Part shown: in pieces, positions 54,621 to 63,380 of the stretch
Position numbering within the stretch: position 1 is the first letter of the stretch
Layout of the letters: each line of letters starts with the position of its first letter
Assembly (NCBI RefSeq): GCF_001664485.1
Contig: NZ_CP013630.1
Span: 4,197,501-4,261,500 of the forward strand
Length of the DNA: 64,000 nucleotides
Direction: 5' to 3'
Source: Rhizobium sp. N324
Lineage (GTDB): Bacteria > Pseudomonadota > Alphaproteobacteria > Rhizobiales > Rhizobiaceae
Notes under the pieces: generated by a model
Database searches by the model: none
Seen by the model: the letters and a program-made list of their open reading frames with translations, nothing else
Told to the model about the DNA's origin: nothing
Position numbers and translations under genes: made by a program

Positions 54621-57305
54621 ATGACAAGCCCCTCAAGGCAGAGGAAAGGTGCGTTTGCGCTCCGCCCCTCGCTTGCCCGGCTGGTGACGACAAAACGTCT
54701 GCTAGCGCGTGTGGTGCTGTTTTTCGAGCAGGTGCTTCCGTCCTTGATGCCGGTCCTGGCCGTCATCGCCCTTTATCTCTCAGCCTCCTGGTTCGGGGTC
54801 TTCCGCAGCGTGCCGGACTGGCTGCGCATCCTGCTGCTGATCGCCTTTGCCGCCGCTGTTCTCGTCTCGCTCCTGCCCTTGCGCGGCCTGCGCTGGCCCG
54901 GGGTCGCCGAAGCCGACCGCATGCTGGAAGAGCGCAACGGCCTGTCGCACCAGCCGGTCACCGTCCAGGAAGACGAGCCGGCCTTCGATACGCCTTTCGC
55001 CCAGGCGCTCTGGCGCGAGCACCAGACCCGCATGGCCGAAAAGATCGCAGCCCTCGATGCCGGGCTGCCGCGGCCGGATATCGCCGCGCATGACCGTTTT
55101 GCGCTGCGCGCCGTGCCGGCGCTGCTGCTGGTCACCGCCTTTGCCTATTCGCTGTCCATCAACGGCGGCTCGCTCGGTGACGCGTTTCAGGCGGCGCCCG
55201 AGCAGGTGACGGTCGATCCCGCGGTGCGCATCGACGCCTGGGTGACGCCGCCCGCCTATACCGGCCGCGCCCCGGTCTACCTGACCGCCGACGGCAGCGA
55301 GCAGGCGCCGATCGGCATTCCGCAGTTTTCGGGCCTCACCGTTCGTGTCAACGGCGGCAAGACCGCCGAAAAGGTCGTGTTCCGCAAGGCGAACGGCCAG
55401 GCGCAGGATATTGCCGTGCAGACGGACTCCAAGCCGCAGCAGGCGGCAGCAGCAGGCGGCGAGCAGCCGAAGACGGCCCCGGCCGGCGAGGCGCCCACCG
55501 GCCAGGCGCCCGCCAGCCAGGCACTTGTCGCGCAGACGCATGTGATGAAGCTCGAAGAGAGTGGCGCCCTCGAAGTCAACGGCCGCCGCTGGAGCTTTAA
55601 CATCCTCCCGGACAAGGCGCCGGAGATCGCCTTCGACGGATTGCCGAAGCCCAGCGTCAACGGCGCGCTTGAAATCGGCTTCACCGTCAAGGACGATTAC
55701 GGCGTCCAGGAGGCGCATGCGGAGATCGTTCCCCTGGAAAACGATCCGGCGGCGACGCCGCTCTATCCCTTGCCGGAATACCGGCTGGATATTCCCCGCC
55801 GCAACGCCCGCGACGCCAAGGGCGTCACCAGCCGCAACCTGACCGAACATCCGCTTGCCGGCAAGCGCGTGCGCGTGACGCTCGTCGCCAAGGATGCCGC
55901 CGGCCAGACCGGCCGCAGCCCGCCGCACGACATGATCCTGCCATCGCGGCCCTTCAACGAACCGCTCGCCGCGGCCGTCGCCGAGGAACGGCAGGTTTTC
56001 GCGCTCGACACCCGCAAGATGCCGCAGGCGATCGCGCTGAACGAGGCGCTGACCATCCGTCCCGAGGAGACCATCCCCAAGCTCACCAACTATCTGCTGC
56101 TGGAATCCGCCTTGACGCGTATGAAGCTCGCAAAAGGCGACGAAGCGCTGAAGGATACGGCTCAATATCTGTGGGAGATCGCTCTCGGCATGGAGGACGG
56201 CGATCTTTCGCTTGCCGAGCGCAAGCTGCGTGAGGCCCAGCAGAAACTTGCCGACGCCTTGGACCGCAACGCGCCGGACGAGGAAATCAAGAAGCTGATG
56301 GATGAGCTGCGCAAGGCGATGCAGGACTATATGACCGAGCTTGCCCAACGCATGCAGAACGCGCCGATGCAGCCGAACCAGAACGCCCAGAACATTCTGC
56401 GCCAGCAGGATCTGGAACGGATGATGGACCAGATCGAGAATCTCGCCCGCTCCGGCAATCGCGACGCAGCCCAGCAGATGCTGTCGGAATTGCAGCGCAT
56501 GATGAACAACCTGCAGGCCGGCAGGCCACAGCGCGGCCAGCAGAACCAGGAAAACAGCGAGGCCCGCAAGCAGATCGACAAACTCGGCGAGATCCTGCGC
56601 GACCAGCAGAAGCTGATGGAACAGACCTTCCGTCTCGACCAGCAGCTCAGGGACCGCATGCAGCGCGGCGAACCCGACATGGGCGAGAACGATCCGCTGC
56701 TCGACGAGATGAATCCCGGAGAAAACGGCGAGCCGCAGGATCAGCAGCAGGGCCAGCAAGGCAAGGACGGCCAGCAGCCCTCCGACCAGATGACCGCCGA
56801 GCAGCTGCGCGAGGCATTGAAACAGCTGCGCGCCCAGCAGGATGCGCTCGGCAAACAGCTCGGCGAATTGCAGAAGAGCCTCGGCGAGTTGGGCATGAAG
56901 CCTGGTCCCGGCTTCGGCCAGGCGCAACGCGAGATGGAAGGTGCCGGCCGCGAACTCGGCCAGGGCCGCGGCCAGCAGGCCGTCGAGGGGCAGGGCCGGG
57001 CGCTCGAAGCGCTTCGTCAGGGCGCCCGCGACATGATGAACCAGATGATGCAGGCCCAACAAGGCCAGCAGGGTCAAGGTCCGAACGGCCAGGTGGGCCA
57101 GGGCGATCAGACCGGCCGCGACCCGCTCGGCCGGCTACGCCGGACCCAGGGGCCGGATTTCGGCGACAACAGCGTGAAGGTTCCCGACGAGATCGACGTT
57201 CAGCGCGCCCGGGAAATCCTCGACGCGATCCGCGAAAAGCTCGGCAACAATCCGCCGCAGGAAATGGAGCGGCGGTATCTCGAACGGTTGCTGGATATTC
57301 AGTAG
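54621..57305 (+). CDS. TIGR02302 (DUF4175) family protein
   Basis: 894 aa from the ATG at 54621 (GGAGA site); a frame 46 codons longer exists but lacks support. Two N-terminal membrane helices (VLAVIALYLSASWFGVF; LLIAFAAAVLVSLLPL) and a third near 155-170 are followed by a large domain of beta type (VTVDPAVRIDAWVTPPAYTG and KDDYGVQEAHAEIVP) and a C-terminal long, Gln/Met-rich helical region (about 570-870, for example MQNAPMQPNQNAQNILRQQD). Restricted to Alphaproteobacteria; function unknown. Confidence 0.9.
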   Translation: MTSPSRQRKGAFALRPSLARLVTTKRLLARVVLFFEQVLPSLMPVLAVIALYLSASWFGVFRSVPDWLRILLLIAFAAAVLVSLLPLRGLRWPGVAEADRMLEERNGLSHQPVTVQEDEPAFDTPFAQALWREHQTRMAEKIAALDAGLPRPDIAAHDRFALRAVPALLLVTAFAYSLSINGGSLGDAFQAAPEQVTVDPAVRIDAWVTPPAYTGRAPVYLTADGSEQAPIGIPQFSGLTVRVNGGKTAEKVVFRKANGQAQDIAVQTDSKPQQAAAAGGEQPKTAPAGEAPTGQAPASQALVAQTHVMKLEESGALEVNGRRWSFNILPDKAPEIAFDGLPKPSVNGALEIGFTVKDDYGVQEAHAEIVPLENDPAATPLYPLPEYRLDIPRRNARDAKGVTSRNLTEHPLAGKRVRVTLVAKDAAGQTGRSPPHDMILPSRPFNEPLAAAVAEERQVFALDTRKMPQAIALNEALTIRPEETIPKLTNYLLLESALTRMKLAKGDEALKDTAQYLWEIALGMEDGDLSLAERKLREAQQKLADALDRNAPDEEIKKLMDELRKAMQDYMTELAQRMQNAPMQPNQNAQNILRQQDLERMMDQIENLARSGNRDAAQQMLSELQRMMNNLQAGRPQRGQQNQENSEARKQIDKLGEILRDQQKLMEQTFRLDQQLRDRMQRGEPDMGENDPLLDEMNPGENGEPQDQQQGQQGKDGQQPSDQMTAEQLREALKQLRAQQDALGKQLGELQKSLGELGMKPGPGFGQAQREMEGAGRELGQGRGQQAVEGQGRALEALRQGARDMMNQMMQAQQGQQGQGPNGQVGQGDQTGRDPLGRLRRTQGPDFGDNSVKVPDEIDVQRAREILDAIREKLGNNPPQEMERRYLERLLDIQ

Positions 57306-57408
57306 GCCTTACGCCGCCGTAGAGTGGAGCGGCGGCGCGCTAAGCCAGTGTCACGCAAAACTGTGCATGACGTCGCCCGAGACCGGCTCAGGCGTTCCTC
57401 GTCATGCT

Positions 57409-57768
57409 TCAAGCGACGAGCGCTCTGGCGACCGCCTTGCGGATATCGGGAAGTGCAAAAGGTTTGGCGACGACGTCGATGATCTTTTCGGCAAGATCGT
57501 CGGCCCGTTCGCGCTGTTCGGCATAGCCGGTCATCAGCAGGATCTTCAGGCCGGGAAAGGCGTCTTTTGCCTGATGGGCGAGTTCGATCCCATCCATCAC
57601 GGGCATACGGATATCCGAAAGCAGCAGGTCGTAGGCCCCGTCCTTGAGCTTCTCCAGTCCCTCGGCGCCATCGGCCGCTTCATCGGTCTCGTGACCGTCG
57701 AGCCTGAGCGCCCGGGCTACGAAAGACCGCAGGGAGTCCTCGTCTTCCGTAATCAGAATTCTTGCCAT
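57409..57768 (-). CDS. Single-domain response regulator (CpdR-like)
   Basis: 119 aa, just a receiver domain. Acidic pocket EDED (8-11), phosphoacceptor D52 in LLLSDIRMP, the Thr of MTGYA and the Lys of VAKPF. CpdR in alphaproteobacteria switches ClpXP proteolysis and the cell cycle; the match is by overall look, and rhizobia have two CpdR proteins, so which one, or a separate regulator, cannot be told. Confidence 0.85.
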   Translation of the reverse strand: MARILITEDEDSLRSFVARALRLDGHETDEAADGAEGLEKLKDGAYDLLLSDIRMPVMDGIELAHQAKDAFPGLKILLMTGYAEQRERADDLAEKIIDVVAKPFALPDIRKAVARALVA

Positions 57769-57908
57769 ATGTGCATTGCTCCGTCTTCAGCCCCGCGACG
57801 GAAATCACCAGACTTTCCTTTTCGATCGGTAAAGATGGAGAAGCGATGGATGGGATGGTTAACAAGCCGTCTCGAATGGCGAGGCGGCCTCTGCAATGAT
57901 GCAGCAGC

Positions 57909-58466
57909 TCAGGCGTCGCCGGTCACCACGCCGACGAAGGGCAGTTCGCGGAAGGCATAGGCGACGTCCATGCCATAGCCGACGACGAAATAGTCGGGGC
58001 ATTCGAAGCCGACATAATCGGCCTCCAGCTTTTCCTTGCGCTTGACGCGCTTGTCGAGCAGCACCGCGATGGTGACGTTGCGCGCGCCGCGCTCGAACAG
58101 CAATTCCTTGGCAAAGAGCAGCGTCCGGCCGGATTCGAGGATATCGTCGATCAACAGGACGTCGCGGCCGTGCACGTCGCTATCGATATCCTTGACGATG
58201 CGCACGCCCTGCGAAACCGTGCCGATGCCATAGCTCGACAGCGTGATGAACTCGACCTCCGGCGCAAGGCCGCTATCGTGCAGGGCGCGGATCAGGTCGG
58301 CGGCGAAGATGAACGACCCCTTGAGCACGGCAATGACGAGCAGGTCCTTGGTCGGGCCGTTGGCGATCTCCCGCGCCATCGCATGATTGCGCTCGGCGAT
58401 CTGCTCGGCAGTGAAGAGCGGCTCGATATTTTTTCCGCGCACGACAGGCATAAGGGCTTGCTCCAT
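57909..58466 (-). CDS. hpt: Hypoxanthine phosphoribosyltransferase
   Basis: 185 aa. PRPP loop VLLIDDILESGRTL at 103-116, early AVLKGSFIFAADLIR and KVxYVGFECPDYFVVGYGMD base-binding stretch near the end. Purine salvage. The start may be MPVVRGKN at 58451. Confidence 0.95.
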   Translation of the reverse strand: MEQALMPVVRGKNIEPLFTAEQIAERNHAMAREIANGPTKDLLVIAVLKGSFIFAADLIRALHDSGLAPEVEFITLSSYGIGTVSQGVRIVKDIDSDVHGRDVLLIDDILESGRTLLFAKELLFERGARNVTIAVLLDKRVKRKEKLEADYVGFECPDYFVVGYGMDVAYAFRELPFVGVVTGDA

Positions 58467-58585
58467 GAAAAGAAGGGTAAGCCGTTAGCACATATGCGCG
58501 CTTGAAACAGCCTCGCGGCCATGAAATTAACCGGATTGGCGCGACCTGCGGCAGGAAAGTCAGCCATTCCGTTTCAAATCACTCT

Positions 58586-59287
58586 CTACGGCAGGAACGA
58601 GAGCCGCACCTCCGGCAGTTTTCCGCCAGCATGTTGCACACGCGCCGAGAAGCCCCGGCTCTGGCCGCCATAGATGACGTCGGAGGGCGGATTGATGACG
58701 ATGCTGGCGGTCAGGCGCTCGTCGGTGACGAGATCGGCGCGGATCGGTTGCACCGTCTGCGTCGTGCCGCTGTCGTTTTCGATGATGCCGTTGATATCAA
58801 GCACGCGCATGCCGTTCGCGTCGCGCGGCGCCACCGTCACATGGGTAAAATGCAGCGGCGCTCCGGAATAGGCCGGCGCGGCGGAAAGGCCGGAAAAGCC
58901 GCCCGCAAGCCCGAAGACGAGCACGGCGAGCGCCAGCACCAAGCCTGCGAAGCTCCGCATCGAAGCGCGCTGCAGGAAGGATTCCAGCTCGCGCAGAACG
59001 GTTGTCATCATGGGTGTCGGCAGCGCCTGTGCCGCGTGAGCGCCAGCCGCGCGCCTGCGGTTGTCGTTATAGGTCCTTGCCGTAAATTCCTTCGGTCGGA
59101 CTTTGCCGAGCGTCACGAATTCGGCGTCGGAAATATCGGCGGGACGCGCCGCACGGTATTGGCGGGCGGCAGGTTCCGGCGGCAGGAAATCATAGGCCTG
59201 GCCCGGCGTCCGGCTGAAGGAGGATGCTTCCATGGTGGCTGCCTCGCAGATGTCCACATGGTTTCGCCGCCAGAGGAAATCTGGCAT
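58586..59287 (-). CDS. DUF3426-like membrane protein
   Basis: 233 aa (or 215 from the ATG at 59233). A disordered N-terminus (about 1-105) is followed by one membrane helix (SFAGLVLALAVLVFGLAGGF, about 112-131), then a beta-rich periplasmic domain with LDINGIIENDSGTTQTVQPI and VIYGGQSRGFSARVQ, the DUF3426 pattern. Many such proteins have an MJ0042 zinc ribbon at the start; none is seen here. It lies between hpt and ftsE. Confidence 0.75.
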   Translation of the reverse strand: MPDFLWRRNHVDICEAATMEASSFSRTPGQAYDFLPPEPAARQYRAARPADISDAEFVTLGKVRPKEFTARTYNDNRRRAAGAHAAQALPTPMMTTVLRELESFLQRASMRSFAGLVLALAVLVFGLAGGFSGLSAAPAYSGAPLHFTHVTVAPRDANGMRVLDINGIIENDSGTTQTVQPIRADLVTDERLTASIVINPPSDVIYGGQSRGFSARVQHAGGKLPEVRLSFLP

Positions 59288-59438
59288 TGAAACGAATCCT
59301 GCTCAGTCGTAAATTTTAATGGTTAATGCTTCGCAAAGATCGCCATCAATCGGGCGTCTTTCCGGCAAAATTTACCGGCTGTTAACAGTGTTGGTTAACA
59401 AGTCACGCGGTGAAACCCACAACAGACTGAGCTGCCCG

Positions 59439-60098
59439 TTGATCCACTTCGAGAATGTCGGTTTGCGTTATGGCATGGGCCCGGAAATCCTCCGGGACCT
59501 GACCTTCGACATTCCGAAGAAATCCTTTCAGTTCCTGACGGGCCCATCGGGCGCCGGCAAGACCTCGCTTCTGCGGCTGCTGTTTATGTCGCTGCAGCCG
59601 ACACGCGGCCTGATCCGCATGTTCGGGCGCGATATTTCCGAAATCCCGCGCCCCGAACTGCCGCTGCTGCGCCGCCGCGTCGGCATCGTCTTCCAGGATT
59701 TCCGCCTTCTCGATCATCTGACGACCTATGAGAATGTCGCTTTGCCCTTACGCGTGCGCGGCAAGGACGAGAGCTCCTACAAGACCGACGTCCTGGAACT
59801 GTTGAAATGGGTCGGCCTCGGCGAACGTATCAACGTGCTGCCGCCGGTGCTCTCCGGCGGCGAGAAACAGCGCGCCGCCATCGCCCGGGCGCTGATGGAC
59901 CGGCCGGAGGTGCTGCTTGCCGACGAACCGACAGGCAATGTCGACCCGCCGATGGCCAAGCGCCTGCTCAATCTTTTCCTCGAGCTGAACCGCCTCGGCA
60001 CCGCCGTTGTGATCGCCACGCATGACCTGGCGCTGATGGAACAGGTCGAAGCCCGCCGCATGATCCTCTCGGGGGGGCATCTCGATATCTATGACTGA
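59439..60098 (+). CDS. ftsE: Cell division ATP-binding protein FtsE
   Basis: 219 aa from a TTG at 59439 (residues MIHFENVGLRYGMGPEIL), the length and start of the family; frames upstream are open but unlike FtsE. Walker A GPSGAGKT (35-42), signature LSGGEKQRAAIARAL, Walker B VLLADEPTGNVDP. With FtsX it regulates septal peptidoglycan hydrolases. Overlaps ftsX by 8 bases. Confidence 0.94.
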   Translation: MIHFENVGLRYGMGPEILRDLTFDIPKKSFQFLTGPSGAGKTSLLRLLFMSLQPTRGLIRMFGRDISEIPRPELPLLRRRVGIVFQDFRLLDHLTTYENVALPLRVRGKDESSYKTDVLELLKWVGLGERINVLPPVLSGGEKQRAAIARALMDRPEVLLADEPTGNVDPPMAKRLLNLFLELNRLGTAVVIATHDLALMEQVEARRMILSGGHLDIYD

Positions 60099-61104
60099 GC
60101 CCTCATCCAGAAACCCGGACAAGGCGCCTGGCAAGGCGGAGCAGAAGCGGCCGGAAATGCGCGTGCGCCCGACCGCGCCGATCCTGCCGCCGTCCAACAT
60201 CCAGGGCAACGCCTTGATGGTGGTGATATCGATCATGGCCTTTCTCGCCTGCCTGACGCTCGGCGGCGTCAGCATGGTGCGCTCGACGGCGGCAAGCTGG
60301 GAGAGCCAGATCTCCCGCGAGATCACCATCCAGATCAAGCCGGACGACAATCTCGACATGGAAAAGGCGCTGACCCAGGCGCGCGACCTGGCGCTGACCT
60401 TCGTCGGCACCAAGAGCGGCCAGATCGTCGATGAGGCCGCCACCGCCCGTCTGCTCGAACCCTGGCTCGGCCCCGGTCTCGATCTCAAGGATCTGCCCGT
60501 TCCCCGCCTCGTCATCATCACCATCGACGAGAGCAATCCACCGGATTTCGATTCCATGCGGGCGCTGCTGAAAGACAGCATCCCGCAGGCCACCCTCGAC
60601 GATCACCGCACCTGGGTCGACCGGCTGGTGTCCATGGCGCACACCACCGTCATGATCGGCACCGGCATCCTGCTGCTGGTCTTCTCGGCGATGGTGCTGA
60701 CCGTCGTCTTCGCCACGCGCGGCGCGCTGTCGGGCAACCGCCACATCGTCGAGGTGCTGCATTTCGTCGGCGCCGAAAGCTCCTTCGTCGCCACCGAATT
60801 CCAGAAGCATTTCCTGAAGATCAGCCTCAAGGGCTCGGCGATCGGCAGCGCCCTTGCGGCTCTATTCTTCGCCACCGCCGGATTCTGGCAGAGCCGCACG
60901 CTGGCCACTCCGGAAACGGACCAGGCGACCGCGCTCTTCGGCACCTTCTCCGTCGGCGTGCTCGGTTATGCCGGCATCTTCGCGACGATGATCGTCATTG
61001 CCCTTCTGACGACGTTTACGGCGCGCCTGACCGTCATGCGGACGATCTATGAAATCGATACATTGCGCTCGGACCCGACACGCACCGACGGCATTGCGAG
61101 TTGA
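60091..61104 (+). CDS. ftsX: Cell division protein FtsX
   Basis: 337 aa, ATG overlapping the ftsE end. Four membrane helices: the first (ALMVVISIMAFLACLTLGGV) follows a Pro/Arg-rich cytoplasmic N-tail, then a periplasmic ECD (about 80-180), and three more at 190-330 (VMIGTGILLLVFSAMVLTVV). Membrane partner of FtsE that signals to peptidoglycan amidases. Confidence 0.94.
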   Translation: MTEPSSRNPDKAPGKAEQKRPEMRVRPTAPILPPSNIQGNALMVVISIMAFLACLTLGGVSMVRSTAASWESQISREITIQIKPDDNLDMEKALTQARDLALTFVGTKSGQIVDEAATARLLEPWLGPGLDLKDLPVPRLVIITIDESNPPDFDSMRALLKDSIPQATLDDHRTWVDRLVSMAHTTVMIGTGILLLVFSAMVLTVVFATRGALSGNRHIVEVLHFVGAESSFVATEFQKHFLKISLKGSAIGSALAALFFATAGFWQSRTLATPETDQATALFGTFSVGVLGYAGIFATMIVIALLTTFTARLTVMRTIYEIDTLRSDPTRTDGIAS

Positions 61105-61171
61105 TCGTGACCATGCCGTTTTGTCATGAAAGCGTCTGTTCCGCGCCGCAATCAGCGTATAGTCACGATTC

Positions 61172-61888
61172 ATGACGATGGGAGACACGACACCCAACCC
61201 GATTCATCAGGATCCGGGGCTTGACCGCCCGGCGGCTCTGCCGCCGCGGCGTGGGCCGCTGCGCCGCCTGTTGCGCTGGGGCGGTTTTGCCTGCGTACTG
61301 GCGATCGCACTGGTGTTCGGCGGTTTCCTGCGGTTCGCCGATTCGGTTACGACGCTGAAGCCGCCGGCCGAGCCGAAGGCCGATGCGATCGTGGTGTTGA
61401 CGGGGGGGTATCAGCGCATCGACCAGGCCGTGGAACTGCTGCAGAAAGGCGCCGGCAAGCGCTTGCTCATCTCAGGCGTCCATCCGACGACGACGCCGGC
61501 GCAGATCCGCAGGATGACGCAGGGCTCGGCCGATCTCTTCTCCTGCTGTGTCGACATCGGCTACGATGCGATCGACACGATCGGCAATGCCGAGGAAGCG
61601 TCAAACTGGATCCACGCCAAGGGCTATCGCAGCGTTCTGATCGTCACCAACAACTACCACATGCCGCGAAGCCTCGCCGAACTCTCCTATGTCGATCCCG
61701 ACATCGAGTTCATCGCTTACCCCGTGGTCAATTCGGATTTGAAGAGCCGCAACTGGTTCACCGACCCGAATGCGATGCGCGTCATGCTGGCCGAATATGC
61801 CAAAGTGCTGCTGACCGGCGCCCGCAACATCACCGGCTTCGGCCGCCACACCGGGCTGCGCTCGGCCAGCGCCACCGCCCAGCAATAG
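61172..61888 (+). CDS. YdcF family protein (DUF218)
   Basis: 238 aa (the ATG at 61178 is an alternative). A membrane helix at about 35-52 is followed by the DUF218 domain: ADAIVVLTGGYQRIDQAVEL, KRLLISGVHP, and IVTNNYHMPRSLAELSY. Related to SanA/ElyC, which act on cell-envelope integrity. It lies 67 bases after ftsX on the same strand. Confidence 0.9.
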   Translation: MTMGDTTPNPIHQDPGLDRPAALPPRRGPLRRLLRWGGFACVLAIALVFGGFLRFADSVTTLKPPAEPKADAIVVLTGGYQRIDQAVELLQKGAGKRLLISGVHPTTTPAQIRRMTQGSADLFSCCVDIGYDAIDTIGNAEEASNWIHAKGYRSVLIVTNNYHMPRSLAELSYVDPDIEFIAYPVVNSDLKSRNWFTDPNAMRVMLAEYAKVLLTGARNITGFGRHTGLRSASATAQQ

Positions 61889-61999
61889 AGCGCCGCGTCC
61901 GATGCGCTTCGGGCTTTTGCATCGAGGCGGAATCAATCGCTTTGTATGACGGGAAATATCGTGTAGGCCGGTCGCGTGAGCATGCCTCGGGAAAGTTTC

Positions 62000-62797
62000 A
62001 TGATCGCCCTGCGTTCCGTCCTCTTCAACACGATCTTCTACGCCAACCTCATCATCCGGATGATCGTGCTCTCGCCCTATTATTTCCTGGCGCCGCGCCT
62101 GACCGCCTATGCGATCCCGAAAAACTGGGCGCGCTCCAACCATTGGCTGATGCGGGTGATCGTCGGCACTACCTTCGAGATCGAAGGCTTGGAGAACCTG
62201 CCGGATGGCAGCTACATTCTGGCGCCGAAGCATCAGTCCTTCTGGGATACCTATGCGCTGCTGCCCTGGCTGAAGGACCCGGTCTACATTCTGAAGCGCG
62301 AACTAATGTGGATTCCGCTGTTCGGCTGGTATGCCAAGAAGCAGCGGGTGATCCCGGTCGATCGCGGCGCCCGCGGCAAGGTGATGGTGGAGGTGCTGAA
62401 GCGCACGAAGGAAGAGCTTTCGACCGGCCGTCAGCTGATCATCTATCCCGAGGGCACCCGCCGTCCGCCGGGCGCCGAGCCGGTCTATAAATACGGCATC
62501 GCCCGCATGTACCGCGATCTCGCCATCCCAGTGGTGCCGATCGTCATGCATCCCGGTCTGTTCTGGCCGCGGCGGAGCATTCGCCGTTATCCCGGCCATT
62601 TCAAGGTGAAGATCCTGCCACCGATCATGCCGGGAATGGATCCGGACGCGTTCTTCGCCCATCTGATCGAGGTATCGGAGCGGGCAAGCGACGAGCTTCT
62701 GCTCGAAACCGTCGAGGCAAACCCGCATGTGCCGCTGCCGCCGACGGCGGTCGAAAGGCTGGCGGAGCTTCGTAAGCTGAAGGCGGCGACCGCCTGA
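62000..62797 (+). CDS. 1-acyl-sn-glycerol-3-phosphate acyltransferase (PlsC family)
   Basis: 265 aa from the ATG at 62000 (GGGAAAG site); a GTG at 61976 and an ATG at 61982 are possible starts. Motif I HQSFWDTY (HX4D) and motif III PEGTRRPPG with a membrane helix at the N-terminus. It adds the second acyl chain in phospholipid synthesis or acylates ornithine lipids; the substrate is not fixed by sequence. Downstream of YdcF. Confidence 0.9.
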   Translation: MIALRSVLFNTIFYANLIIRMIVLSPYYFLAPRLTAYAIPKNWARSNHWLMRVIVGTTFEIEGLENLPDGSYILAPKHQSFWDTYALLPWLKDPVYILKRELMWIPLFGWYAKKQRVIPVDRGARGKVMVEVLKRTKEELSTGRQLIIYPEGTRRPPGAEPVYKYGIARMYRDLAIPVVPIVMHPGLFWPRRSIRRYPGHFKVKILPPIMPGMDPDAFFAHLIEVSERASDELLLETVEANPHVPLPPTAVERLAELRKLKAATA

Positions 62798-62799
62798 AG

Positions 62800-63330
62800 T
62801 CACGCGGCGCGCAGCCGCTCCACTTCACCGACCACCTGCTCCAGCCAATGGTCGCGAATGCCCATCTGCTGCAGATGCGCCAGCGTATTGAAGACATAGG
62901 CATCGTTGGGGCCCGACTGGCCCCTGGCCTCGTTCACCACCCGCGCTGCCGCCAGCGCGTCGAGAGTGCCGGCATATTGCTCGTGGTCGCGATCGGCGAT
63001 GTAGGTCACCGCCTCCGTCCGGCGCCGGCCGGCAAGCTGCAGCTGCACCCGGCGCTCCAGATAGACATTGGTCACCAGCTCGCGGGCGCGGAGATAATCG
63101 ATCACCTCGTCCCACTTTTCCGGGGAAATGCGAAACGCCATGCCGCGGCAGGCGCCGCCCCTGTCGAGGCCGAGAACCAGACCGGGATTGTCGCGCGTAC
63201 CGCGATGGACGAAGGAGCGGACGCAGAGCGAGCGCCTGTAGCCGTAGATCAGAGCCTCTGCCCGCTCCATGAATTCGAAGCCCGGATTCCACATCAGCGA
63301 ACCGTAGCCAAATACCCAAAATTCGTCCAT
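62800..63330 (-). CDS. Gamma-glutamylcyclotransferase (ChaC-like)
   Basis: 176 aa from the ATG at 63330 (MDEFWVFGYGSLMWNPGF). The YGSL motif binds the gamma-glutamyl group and the Glu after RxxRSFVHRG acts in family members. ChaC2-type enzymes degrade glutathione to 5-oxoproline and Cys-Gly. It is convergent with the acyltransferase, two bases apart. Confidence 0.9.
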   Translation of the reverse strand: MDEFWVFGYGSLMWNPGFEFMERAEALIYGYRRSLCVRSFVHRGTRDNPGLVLGLDRGGACRGMAFRISPEKWDEVIDYLRARELVTNVYLERRVQLQLAGRRRTEAVTYIADRDHEQYAGTLDALAAARVVNEARGQSGPNDAYVFNTLAHLQQMGIRDHWLEQVVGEVERLRAA

Positions 63331-63380
63331 ATCGCACGCCAGACCGGAATCACATTTGCGATTCACCATTGGAGAACATC

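Noticed and set aside
54780..57077. 765-codon open frame on the minus strand
   Set aside because: Antisense to the TIGR02302 gene; no motifs or ribosome site.
57312..57337. CGCCGCCG/CGGCGGCG stem after the TIGR02302 gene
   Set aside because: GC-rich with a 10-base loop and no T run; may be chance in this DNA.
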